A stretch of DNA of 64,000 nucleotides from Selaginella moellendorffii (taxonomy: Eukaryota > Streptophyta > Lycopodiopsida > Selaginellales > Selaginellaceae), in contig NW_003314287.1 in NCBI RefSeq assembly GCF_000143415.4, positions 446,736 to 510,735 on the forward strand. The letters run 5' to 3'. Of this stretch, positions 54,277-64,000 are shown piece after piece. Under the pieces are notes generated by a model. The model was given only the letters and a program-made list of their open reading frames with translations, had not been told where the DNA came from and ran no database searches. A program made the translations under genes and the position numbers. Within the stretch, counting starts at the first letter, position 1, and each line of letters starts with the position of its first letter.

Positions 54277-57200
54277 CTTTTCCTCAGTTCTAGCGAAGGA
54301 TAGAGGCGGATTGCTGGGAGATGGCAAAGGCGGGGCGTAAGCAAACCTAGGCGGAGACAGAACCTCCGCTAGAGCTAGAGCCTCCGGTCGAACAAGAGGC
54401 TATGGATGAGGAATCCTTGCATGAGGAGGACTCCAGTGAGGAAACTTCCAAATAGGAGTCCGATGGTGAGGTTCGGTTGTCCAAGGCTCGATTGGACGTT
54501 CTAGAAGGACAATTGGCGTAGACTAATGCCCTGCTGGAGACTCTCGTACGCAAGCTAAAGCGTGACGAGAAGCGAAAGAAAAAGCGAAAGACTGCGGATG
54601 CTGGCAGCGCAGAAGGTGCGGACCCTTCGGCAGAGACTGAGGCAAAACCAGACAAGGTCAAATAGACCGAAGTGGAATCAGTCCCTCTCCCAAGTACAAA
54701 CCAAAGCCCCCACCGGTCTTCAAGGGAGTGAACGACTATAAGGTGGTGGAGGATTGGTTTTACGATATGGAGGACTGCTTCCGAGCGTTGCGATTACCGA
54801 GCTTGGAGAAGGTCCCATGTGCAAAACCATACTTGGCAGATAATGCCAAGTCTTGGTGGAGAACGACAGAGGCCAATGAAGGACCGGTGGCCACTTGGGA
54901 AATGATGAAGGTGAGGATCCGCGCAACTTACGTTCCTCCGAATGTTACTCTACATCTAAGGGATGAGCTGAGTAGGCTGAAGCAGACCGGAACCATTCAG
55001 GAGTATGTGAATGGGTTTATGGCAAAGAGGATACTTGTCACGGACATGGGGGATATGGATGCGTTCCATGCCTTCATATCAGGTTTGCAAACCTGGGCTC
55101 GTGGTGAAGTGATGCGGTGGAACCGGTCCAACTACAAGGAAGCGTTGGATGCGGCCATCAAGGTGCATTTCAACGATAACCTACGAAAGGGGAACACGAC
55201 GGGGTTGGGATCCACATTTGGCAAAGGGGCCAAACCAAGAGGAACATTTAGCAGAGGGAAATTCAAGAAGAGTTTCTCTAAGAATGAGTCCTCGGGGTTC
55301 CGGAAAGGCAAATCCGGTGGCCAGCGAGCGAGTACGTGGGGGAGTCAAGCGAAAAGAGACAAACCCACAGATAAGAAGGTCAAGTCGTATAGCAGCGTGG
55401 GAAACAACATATGCTACAACTGTGGTGAAGCGGGACACTTTTTGAGGGAATGTCCCTACCCGAAGAAGGCCAGAGCCAATATGGCCATCAAGTCGGGTGA
55501 AGTCCAGACTGAGGTATGTGATCCAGTCCCTAACTCAAAGTTACTCATTACCCGAGCAACTTTGGTAGAGAGTCGTTCGCGACATCTACTAGCCCTCCGG
55601 GGGAAGCTCGGAGGTAGCTTTGTTAAGATCCTTATTGACACGGGTGCTTCGGATAATTTTGTGGCTGCAGACATAGTCCGGCAAGCCGGACTAACAGTGT
55701 AGCAGCTAGGCGAACCAAGGACTATAGAGTTTGTTCAAGGTAGCCAAAGCACCGATGAGGTACTTCGACAAGCGAGAGTCAAAGTAGGGACATGGAAAGT
55801 GGACATGGATTTCACCGTGTTAGACATGGCGGGATTTGACGTAATCTTCGGAATGGACTGGTTCAATCGGTTCGTGGTAGCCCTGTATGGACAAGGTAGA
55901 AACCTTGTGGTACTGGCGAATGCCCAAGGAAGAAGATCCAGGGTGGAGGCCCAGGATCTAAAGGTAGGGCAAAGCAAGGCCAAAGAATCTTGCTTAAACC
56001 TGGTGTCCATGAGAGGACAACTCACTAAAGGAACTAAGGCAGCATTTTTGTGTTTACTCTCGGTAAAGAGTGACAAAAGGACAGGAACGGAAGAAGTACC
56101 TTTAGTGATCCAGCGGGTGTTGGACCAATTCCAGGATACCATGCCGGAGGAGCTACCGGCAGGGTTGCCCCCTACACGATCGATAGAACATAAGATTGAG
56201 CTGGTCGAGGGTACTTAGGCGGTGGTTCGTCCCCCCTATCGTTTGAACGAGAAAGAACTCGAGGATCTCAAGCGCCAACTAGAGGAGTTGGTGGACAAAG
56301 GGTATGTTAGGTTGAGCAAGTTGCCGTATGGGGCGCCAGTGTTATTTGTGAGAAAGAAAGATGGATCTATGCGCATGTGCATAGACTACCGGTTGCTCAA
56401 CAAGTATACAAAGAAGAACAAGTACCCTTTGCCCAGGATTGAGGACCTGTTCGATAGGTTGGGAAAGGCAAAATACTTCTTGAGGATTGACCTAAGGTCA
56501 GGATACTACCAGATCAGGGTAGCTGAGGAAGACGTCGAGAAGACAACCTGTCGAACGAGGTATGGGAGCTTTGAGTTTCTGGTGATGCCCTTCGGGCTAT
56601 GCAATGCACCGGAAACGTTTTTTACGCTGATGAACCACATCTTTGTACCCTATCTGGATCACTTCGTGGTCGTCTATATCAATGACATCCTGATCTATAG
56701 CGAGACGCTAGAGGAGCATGCCGAACACTTGGCGAAGGTGTTTGAGAAACTAAGGGAACACAAACTGTATGCTAAAAAGAGCAAATGTGACTTTGCTCAA
56801 CAAGAGGTAAAGTTTCTCGGGCATGTGGTGGGCCAGGATGGGCTCAAGGTGGACCCAGAGAAGGTCCAAGCGATCCAGGAATGGGAGTGACCATCGAATG
56901 TACATGAGTTGAGGGCATTCCTGGGGCTATGCAACTACTATCAAAAGTTTATCAGACACTATTCGAGAGTAGCCCTGCCCTTAACGGACCAAACAGGAAA
57001 AGGGAAGATGGTATGGACAGCAGAATGCGAGGCGGCATTCGTCCACCTCAAAGGGAAGTTGAGGAAGGCTCTCGTATTGGCATTACCAAAATTTGGTAAG
57101 GACTTTGAGGTAGAAACGGATGCTTCAGACTTTGCGTTGGGCGCAGTTTTGAAGCAAGACAACCATCCGGTAGCGTTCTTCTCGAAAAAGTTGGACAAGG

Positions 57201-58187
57201 CTCAACGGAAGTGGCCTGCCCACGAGAAGGAATTGTTTGCGGTGGTCAAGGTGCTCAAGGAGTGGTGACACTACCTTGGGAGACACTTCAAGGTTTACAC
57301 GGACAATGTGGCAACGAAACACTTCTTGTCACAGCCCGACCTGAGAGGGAAACAAGGTCGGTGGGCCAATGCCTTGGCCGAGTTTGATTGCGAGATTCTG
57401 TACAAGCCTGGGAAGAGCAACATCATGGCGGATGCGCTAAGTCGAAAAGCGAGCTTGAGGTTGGCAATATCCAGCGCAACAGCAACCTTCTGGGACGATG
57501 TGCGGACAGCATATGAGAACGATGGTCTAGCACAAGAAGTGTTGTTGAGGAATCTAGAGGCACGGGAAGCTCACCAGAGAGGTGAGCTGCCAACGGAAGA
57601 GAAAACGGGCTATGCAGAACGCAACGGACTCATCTATTACAAGCAAACGAGGGTGTATGTTCCAGAAGGGGAACTAAGGAAGGTGGCTTTAGAAGAGTGT
57701 CATGACAGACCTCTTGCGGGACACGGCGGAGTGCCCAAGACGATGGGCTTACTCAAAAGGAAGTACCATTGGCCAGATATGGCTAAGGACGTCCAAGACT
57801 ATGTAAAGACATGTCCAACATGTCAATAGGTAAAAGCCGTGACTAAGGCTAGTGGGGGCTTGTTGCAAAGCATCCCAATTCCAGATCGTCCGTGGAAATG
57901 TCTTACGATGGACTTCATCACGGGACTCCCCCCAAGCGAGGGTTTTGATGCGATATTCGTGGTGGTGGACCGATTTTCGAAAATGGCACATTTCATACCC
58001 ACCACAACGGAGGTGGATGCGGAAGGTGTGGCGAAGCTATTCTTTGAACAAGTGGTTCGAGTGCAGGGAAGACCGGAAGAGATTATCTCAGATCGAGATA
58101 AAATCTTCACCAGTAGGTTCTAGAGGACTCTCCTGGAACAGTATCGCACCAAGTTGAAATCCAGCACAGCCTATCACCCACAGACAG

Positions 58188-58233
58188 GTATGGGGTATTA
58201 AGTCAAGTTGTTGGCACTAACACTTCTTGACAG
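58188..58233 (+). other. Intron 1 in element B integrase (46 nt)
   Basis: Begins GTATGG after CACAGACAG and ends CTTCTTGACAG, with a branch-point-like CACTAAC 12-18 nt before the end. Removal joins G to AC and restores the Asp codon in the conserved HPQTDGQTER motif; left in, it shifts the frame (46 is not a multiple of 3) and adds a TAA. Length and signals match the host's own introns. Confidence 0.8.
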
Positions 58234-58641
58234 ACGGACAAACGGAAAGGGTGAATAGGCAGCTGGAGGATTATTTGCGATGCTATGTTTTGGGAGACCA
58301 AACCGATTGGGTAAGTCATTTGGGACTTGTTATAACAACTCACCACATTCGAGTATCGGGGTGAGTCCATGGGAAGTCATCAATGGGCGAGCTATTGAAG
58401 GTCCTGTGGAACTCGGCGTGGCCGAGTATCATGGAGAGTTACCCGCAGTGGAGGCATTCACGGCGGAAAGACTCAACATTTGGAATCTAGTGAGGGATTC
58501 CTTGGAACGGGCTCAACAAAGGCAAACCAAATACGCGAACCAAAAGCGTCGGGATGTAGAGTTCCAAGCTGGGGAGAAGGTGTGGCTGAACACCAAGAAC
58601 CTCAGGCTACCAAGTGGGATCAGCCAAAAGTTGACCCAAAG

Positions 58642-58693
58642 GTAAAGATGCATGTATTGTTGTAAATGAATTGATCTTGAGTTCCTTAAGCAG
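58642..58693 (+). other. Intron 2 in element B integrase C-terminus (52 nt)
   Basis: Begins GTAAAG after ACCCAAAG and ends CCTTAAGCAG. Removal joins AG to G (Arg) and fuses KLTQ to RFAGPYEIEARIG, the integrase GPY motif, moving from the upstream frame to that of the chromodomain. 52 nt is also not a multiple of 3. Confidence 0.8.
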
Positions 58694-59075
58694 GTTCGCA
58701 GGGCCTTACGAGATTGAGGCACGAATCGGTAAAGTGGCTTACCATCTCTGACTTCCTCGAGAGATGGGGAAGATGCACCCAATGTTCCACGTGAACTTAC
58801 TCAAGCTGTACTTTGAGGATCCGCTTCGCAAGGACCAAGTGAGACCTTTACCTGAGGTTATCCAAGGGGAAGAGGAATACGAAGTCGAGGCCATCCTCAA
58901 TGCGCGCAAGAGCAAGCGACAAGGACGCGAGGCGAGAGAGTTCCATGTGAAGTGGAAAGGATTTCCACACTGCAAAGCAACATTGGAACCGGAGGAGAAC
59001 CTAGCGAACGCGCGAGATCTAGTGGAGGAATTTCTGCAAGGCAGAACTTTATGTAGTTATGCAAAGTTCAATTAA

Positions 59076-59480
59076 AAATATCAATTTGCAAAGTTGAGCA
59101 AGTGGCATATGTTGGGACCCGAAGGCACGCCGAAGGTAAGCTAATTAGCATGGGTTAGCTAGGTCGACCAGGCGTAGAGCACTACACCCGACTCCCCGCG
59201 GGGATGTCGAATCCGTAGATGTATTCTACGGAGGTTGGGTTCGAGTCCCAACCCCCTAGTAAAGCAAGGCTGGGTTCAAGTCCCGACCCCATACTAGGGC
59301 GTGGTGAGGTGAGGAGTATAGGGACACCTATACTCCGTTGTCATGGGCTCTTGGCCGGGGAGGCTAACTTAGGCACACCGCTAAGTGGGGGGATGCCCCC
59401 GGAGACATGGTCAACAAGTTGTAGGTTAGAAAAAGAGACGTTTGATGTGGGCATCGAACTTCTTCTATGGGTGGTGGAGT
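59076..59480 (+). other. Element B 3' untranslated tract with T-arm-like hairpins
   Basis: GGTTGGG-TTCGAGT-CCCAACC (59,233-59,253) has a perfect 7-bp stem and a loop like a tRNA T-loop; GGTTCGAGTCC-like sequence is a pol III B-box. A weaker copy follows (59,268-59,288). The tract ends in the purine-rich GGGTGGTGGAG just before the 3' LTR, the likely polypurine tract. Related sequence recurs in the decayed element at 49,690-50,095. Confidence 0.6.
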
Positions 59481-60639
59481 TGTAAGGAACCGACTCCCCA
59501 AGATGTTGTAGGCTAAAGGATCCCCAAAAGCATGACCGAAATGATAAAGAGTTCATCGGATGTGACCAAGTCGAAGATTGAGTCCAAGACCGACTCTGAG
59601 ACCGAGTTCGAGATAGAGTCCGGGATCGAGTCCGAGACCGAATCGGAGACCGAGTTCAAGACCGAGTTCGAGACCGAGTTCGAGACAGAGTCCGAGATCC
59701 AAATCGGGTCTGAGACCAAGTCCGAGGTCGAGTCCGAAGTCGAGTCCGAGATCGGGTCCGAGATCGAGTCCGAAATCGAGTTCGAGACCGAGTTCGAAGT
59801 CGGGTCCGAGATCGAGTCCGAGATCGATTCTGAGACTAAGTCAAAATACTAATACAGCTCAAGGGGTGAAAGCCGAAAGCGTGTTTCTCCTAGGGGGGGG
59901 GGGGCTGCAGGGGGTTCCAAAAGTATAATAGGGATAGTGAGGTCCAGGAACCAGTCTTGAAGGAACTCTCCAGTGGGTCTTCCAAACCGACTTGAGGTTG
60001 AGACTGGGGCCGAGGGGCCTTGGGTGGGAGTGAGCATGGGCTTGAGTGGTGCTGGAGGGGCCACCCAGGGATGTGCTCAAGAGCAGATTCCACTCTCGAA
60101 AGGGAAACCGACTACGGTGCTCCCGGCTCATGTGAAGTGGTGCCTCAATTGAGTACCTTGTGGCTCATTGGTCCTCGCCCTTCCTAGGGGCTTGGGCCTT
60201 CCCTTCGGGATGGAAGTGGGGGGGTAGAGGTACCCATACCGGGCTGTGAGGCCACGGTGTTTCGCCCCGACGTCCCGAAGCAAGTTCTGCACCCAAGGCT
60301 TGGGATTTAGAGGGTCCCATGATCAAGTCTTGTGGTACCAAGGGGTATTAGGAATCTGGAGGTTTGGTGTGCCTGGCTGCTTATGTCTGCGGGGAGTGTA
60401 GCCGAACCTTAAGTCCAGTCTAACCCGGGGAGGGGGATTGGGAGAGATTTGGGAATCCGTAGATGGATGGCTAACACTCCGTTGCTTGTGCTGTGAGTAA
60501 TTGAAACCAAGTAGGACCAAGTAGGAGTTGGTACCATAGGCGAGAACCTTAGCGAGGGAACTTAGCACAAGTCAAGCCAGAGTTGGTCGGATAGACGAGG
60601 TAAGCTGGCAAATTGGAAAAGAAAAATTTGTGGCTTATA
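59481..60639 (+). repeat. 3' LTR of element B
   Basis: Starts TGTAAGGAACCGACTCCCC, ends GTGGCTTATA (CA changed to TA). Contains a 12-bp repeat array (GAGTCCGAGATC/GAGTTCGAGACC, about 59,570-59,845), a 12-G run (59,893-59,904) and the R/U5 part shared with fragments at 3,872 and 45,420. Confidence 0.92.
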
Positions 60640-60644
60640 AATCA

Positions 60645-63600
60645 CTTTTCTTCTTTATCAAGCTCCTCACCACCTTTCATCAAAGCCACCACCAATTCCC
60701 CCAACTTCTGTGTCCCATGTCTCCTTTCTTTCACCGGACAATCAGGACTCAAGGCTTTGGTGCTACTGGACTCGGGTGCAACTTCCTGCTTCATGGACAT
60801 GGACTTTGCTACCCAACATCACGTTCCTCTTTCTCCTACCATACGGGATCTGAGGGTTGAAGGCATCGGCGGGCATTTTGTGTCTCCATCTTTTGGACTT
60901 AGGGAAATGTTACCCGTTCGAGTACACATCGGGTCCACCGTCACCGATATCACCTTTAACATCATCAACAGCAAGTCCTCCTCTGTGGTGCTCGGTCTTC
61001 CTTGGTTCCAACTTCATCAGCCTCAGATTTGTTGGAAGGAATTACAGCTCATCTCTCCCACATCACCATCTCCCATGGCTTCCCCTGCTATTCATCGAGT
61101 CTGAATCAGGAAAAGTTCCCTAAACTTAAATCGGGGTTCTGTTCCTAACTCTACGAAGTTTTCACCCTCTTCTTTTTCCTCTCTTCCATCTTACACTGGA
61201 CAGTATCCTCGTCTCATCATTCCATTTAGTCGTACACCTCCTCCTATCTCCACAATCACTATGAAAGAACTCCTTCATGAAGAACCTATTTTCCTTTTTG
61301 CTTTGCATGTTTTTCTTGTCAGTCTTCCTGAGAAGTATCATGATTTTGGGGATGTGTTTGACAAGAAAAAAGCTAGTGTACTACCTGTTCATCAGCCTTA
61401 TGACTGTCCCATTGATTTACAGGAAGGAGCGTCACCTCCGTGGGGGCCTATCTACGGGTTATCCCTGTCCGAGCTTAAGGCCCTCAAAGAGTACGTGGAT
61501 GAGAACCTTGCCTTGGGGTACATTCAGCATTCGCAATCCCCGGCTGGAGCGCCTGTCTTCTTTGTCAAGAAGAAGGATGGGAGTTTGCGGCTAGTCATCG
61601 ATTACCGAGGTTTGAACAAGATGACTGTTTGGAACCATTATCTGCTGCCCCTGATCTCGGACCCGTTGGAACACCTCGGCAGTGCCCGCTTCTTCACCAA
61701 GATTGACGTCCGTGGTGCATACAACCTGATCCGGATCCGGCCGGGTGATGAATGGAAGACTGCATTCCGGACCCGCTATGGCCACTTCGAGTACACTATC
61801 ATGCCATTTGGCTTGACAAATGCTCCAGCAGTTTTCCAACACATGGCGAACGACGTCTTTCGGGAGTTTCTTGATCAGATGATGATCGTCTACCTCAATG
61901 ACATCCTCATCTACTCAAAAACTTAGGAGGAGCACGACGAACATGTACGCAAGGTGCTGGTGAAGCTGCGAGAACACGGCTATACGCGAAGCTTGAGAAA
62001 TATTACTTCGATCAGCATTCTGTGGAGTTCCTTGGGTACATTGTTGCTCCTGAGGGTATCACGATGGATCCTGCCAAAGTCAAGACTATTCTCGAGTGGG
62101 AGCCTCCACAATCAATGTCAGACGTTCAGGTTTTCCTTGGCTTTGCCAACTTCTACCGCAAATTCATTGATCACTACTCTGACATTGTCCTTCCTCTCAC
62201 GCATCTCACTCGCAAGGATGTTCCCTTCTCTTGGTCTGCTGCTGCCCAGCACGCCTTCGACACACTCAAGGCAGCCTTCAGTTCTGCTCCCGTTTTGATC
62301 CATACTGATTCCTCACAACCTTTCTTCATCAAGGCTGACGCCTCCGACTTTGCCATCGATGCTGTGCTGTCTCAACTCGGAGCGGATCAAGAACTTCATC
62401 CGGTCGCTTTCCATTCTCGGAAATTCCAGCCTGCGGAGATCAATTACGAAATCCACGACAAGGAGCTCCTTGCCATCGTGGATTCCTTTGGAGAGTGGCG
62501 CCGTTTCTTGGAGGGGGCGGGCCATCAAACAACAGTCTGGACGGATCACAAAAATCTCGAGTACTTTGCCACTTCCCGAGTTTTAAGCCGTCGTCAAGCA
62601 AGGTGGGCACAATTCCTGAGTCGGTTTGACTTTGTTATCAAGTACAGACCTGGAAAGCTTCAAGGCCTTCTTGATGCTCTTTCTAGGCGCTCCTATCTCA
62701 GTCTCAGGCCTGGTAATCCTGCCTTTGATCAACAGGATCAAGTTATTCTCGGTCCTGATCGGCTTCAAGTTATGGCAATTTCCCTAGCCCCGCTGGACTC
62801 CTCCTTGATGGATGCAATCAGAAATGATCTTCAATCCGATGATCTCGCCAGCGACATTTTCCCCCATCTTCAGGCTGGACACCCAGTGACTCCCGACTGC
62901 CGGCGATTTGACGAGTTTGAGTTCTTAGATGGCTTATTATACCGTGGGGAGCAACTTTACGTTCCTGAAGGTGATGCTCAAAGGTTGGTCCTGATGGCGT
63001 GCCACGATAGCCCGACTGCTGGTCACTTCGGCATTGCAAAAACCTATGAGCTAGTTGCACGGGACTTTTGGTGGCCTCACATGGACAACTACATCAAAGC
63101 TTTTGTTACCTCCTGTGACACTTGCGCCCGGAATAAGGTACCCTGCCACCTTCCTTCAGGTTTGCTTCATTCCCTTCCGGTCCCTTCAGGTCCTTGGGAA
63201 TCCATCTCCATGGATTTCTTGAGTGATCTTCCGAGTTCTGGAGGCTTCAACAGCATTTTAGTCGTGGTGGATCGCTTCACAAAGATGGCGCACTTCTTGC
63301 CATGTACCAAGGAGTTTTCGGGCAAGGACATGGCAAAATTGGTATTCAGGGAAATTTTCCAACTTCATGGGATTCCTACAGATGTGGTTTCGGATCGGGG
63401 GCCTCAGTTCATCTCTCATTTCTGGCAACGGTTTTTGCAGCTGCTTGGAGTGAAGGCCAACCTCTCTTCGACGTATCATCCTCAAACTGATAGGCAGTTC
63501 GAGCGAACGATTCAGACGTTGGAACAATTCTTGAGGTGCTTCATCAACTATCATCAGGATAACTGGTTCGATATCCTTCCCCTTGCTAAGTTCTCTTATA

Positions 63601-64000
63601 ACAACTCTGTTCACTCCTCTCTTTAAATTTCCCCCTTCTTTGCAAACTCTGGCCGAAATCCTCAATTCAATCTCTCACTTCCTTCTCCATCCAAATCCTC
63701 TCATTCAAATCCCCACTCTGAGGCATTTGTCTCCAACCTCCAAGAAATCCACAACTCCATCTCCTTCCACCTCCATCGTGCTCAGGAATCTCACAAAACA
63801 TTTGCCAATGTCCATCTCGTCAGGATTGTCCCCCTTACAATATCGAGGATAAAGTCTGGCTACACCACCAGGCCCTGTCCAAAACTTGATTTCAAACGCC
63901 TCGGTCCTTTCTCTATCACTGGCATCATATATCCTATCACTTATCGCCTTGCACTTCCCTCTTCATATCAGATTCACCCCGTTTTTCATTCCTCTCTCCT
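60645..64000 (+). pseudogene. pol: Element A pol (protease to integrase), right part
   Basis: Continues element A after the B insertion. Protease (LLDSGATSCFMDMD, about 60,765-60,805); a TGA at 61,102 (Arg CGA position); RT (61,440-61,930: FVKKKDGSLRLVIDYRGLN, FTKIDVRGAYNLIRIRPGDE, YLND at 61,891-61,902 in place of YxDD); TAG 61,924 (Gln position) and one lost base near 61,980; RNase H (KADASDFAIDAVL ... LQGLLDALSRR); integrase zinc-binding (HDSPTAGHFGIAKTYELVAR ... CDTC) and core (MDFLSDLPSSGGFNSILVVV, SDRGPQFISHFWQRF, YHPQTDRQFER where DGQ is usual). TAA 63,624 (Gln position) precedes ISPFFANSGRNPQF. After a slip near 63,880 the GPF region (RLGPFSITGIIYPITYRLAL) runs to the window edge. No intron at the HPQTD site, unlike B. 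Confidence 0.88.

Larger units (their letters stand above)
54321..59075 (+). pseudogene. gag-pol: Element B gag-pol polyprotein
   Basis: ATG 54,321 opens gag; a frame slip near 54,690 leads to the main frame. Order: capsid (WFYDMEDCFRALRLPSLEKV), zinc knuckle CYNCGEAGHFLRECP (55,412-55,456), protease (IDTGASDNF, about 55,633), RT (56,222-56,740; VIND-type YIND at 56,675-56,686 instead of YxDD), RNase H (ETDASDFALGAVL, about 57,115 to NIMADALSRKA), integrase zinc-binding domain (HDRPLAGHGG...CPTCQ), integrase core (MDFITGLPP, DRFSKMAHF, ISDRDKIFTSRF, YHPQT), GPY motif (RFAGPYEIEARIG) and chromodomain (EEYEVEAILNARKSK...FHVKWKGFP, about 58,870-59,040). In-frame stops: TAG at 54,348, 54,453, 54,519, 54,663, 55,700, 56,216, 57,827, 58,121; TGA at 56,888, 57,266, 58,749; no TAA. 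Two introns and a short deletion near 58,330 complete the picture. Confidence 0.9.
53429..60639 (+). mobile_element. Element B: chromodomain Ty3/gypsy retrotransposon
   Basis: Complete insertion: 5' LTR 53,429-54,261, primer site, gag-pol, purine tract, 3' LTR 59,481-60,639. AATCA stands directly before (53,424-53,428) and after (60,640-60,644), an exact 5-bp target duplication, and the interrupted sequence on both sides belongs to element A. gag-pol is one long frame (frame of 54,728) broken only by point stops and a few indels. Domain order gag, zinc knuckle, protease, RT, RNase H, integrase, chromodomain is that of chromoviruses. By eye the last 135 bp of the two LTRs differ at about 8 sites, mostly transitions, so the insertion is not recent. 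Coding capacity is lost. Confidence 0.93.
51951..64000 (+). mobile_element. Element A: Tf1/sushi/Tcn1-like chromovirus, split by element B
   Basis: Left part: U3 repeats, TATA box, gag from 52,423 and a zinc knuckle (CLYCVDPNHKAAVC, about 53,262-53,305). Right part, after B (60,645 on): protease, reverse transcriptase, RNase H, integrase and GPF-type C-terminus, continuing past the window. RT blocks such as GDEWKTAFRTRYGHFEY and MPFGLTNAPAVFQ are closer to fungal/vertebrate Tf1/sushi and Tcn1 elements than to usual angiosperm chromoviruses. The reading frame is compatible across the B insertion. It is inactive: in-frame stops at 52,588, 53,125, 61,102, 61,924 and 63,624, and frame slips at about 53,350, 61,980 and 63,880. 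The left LTR border is unknown. Confidence 0.85.

Noticed and set aside
54348-58751. Idea that TAG is recoded or read through in element B
   Set aside because: Host genes here end in TAG (for example NPF at 27,430), TGA stops also occur, and the RT active site is lost, so ordinary decay is simpler.
59532-59852. 106-codon acidic Ser/Glu/Thr-repeat ORF in the 3' LTR (and a variant in the 5' LTR)
   Set aside because: A 12-bp repeat without stops is automatically open; it lies in U3, the frame is not kept beyond the array, and the older copy at 45,420 encodes something different.

Overview
The window looks like nuclear DNA of an early-diverging land plant, most likely a Selaginella-type lycophyte. 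The evidence is short introns (mostly about 50-60 nt), very tight gene spacing, plastid- and mitochondrion-targeted plant proteins, a DYW-type PPR editing factor, a TMK receptor kinase, a PLATZ factor, and chromovirus retrotransposons. The species is inferred from style; no marker sequence proves it.

Region 1 (1-34,900) is gene-dense and GC-balanced. In order it holds: a frameshifted PPR gene copy, a decayed UPF0496-like copy, a multi-exon unknown gene, a short unknown gene whose 3' end runs into an LTR fragment, an LPEAT2-type lysophospholipid acyltransferase, RRP1/Nop52, a plastid dicarboxylate (DiT) translocator, a mitochondrial-type SDR, a TMK receptor kinase, a plastid membrane protein of unknown role, a DYW PPR protein, formamidase, a PLATZ factor, a secretory glutaredoxin, an NPF transporter, a plastid NAD(P)-binding protein, a UPF0301 protein and an F-box protein. 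The genes are functionally unrelated and are not an operon. Several are divergent pairs sharing short promoters, and AACCCTAA-type telo-boxes recur upstream of start codons.

Region 2 (34,900-52,000) is AT-rich and nearly gene-free. It holds MITE-like inverted repeats, a complete TRIM-like mini-LTR element with target duplication (37,990-38,511), minisatellites, decayed Ty3/gypsy pieces on both strands, an assembly gap (45,749-46,337), and one intact exception: a 302-codon ORF for a secreted lectin-like protein.

Region 3 (about 51,950-64,000) is a nested retrotransposon pair. Element A, a Tf1/sushi/Tcn1-like chromovirus, runs off the right end. It appears to be self-primed: a perfect 15-nt complement links the predicted 5' end of its RNA to a site just after its 5' LTR. 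Element B, a chromodomain-bearing element primed by initiator tRNA-Met (53,429-60,639), sits inside A with an exact 5-bp duplication (AATCA). B's integrase gene contains two frame-disrupting 46- and 52-nt GT-AG introns. Both elements are dead. Nearly all premature stops fit C-to-T decay, and both have lost the first Asp of the YxDD motif of reverse transcriptase.

Exon boundaries and family names come from reading the sequence alone; no database search or transcript evidence was available.
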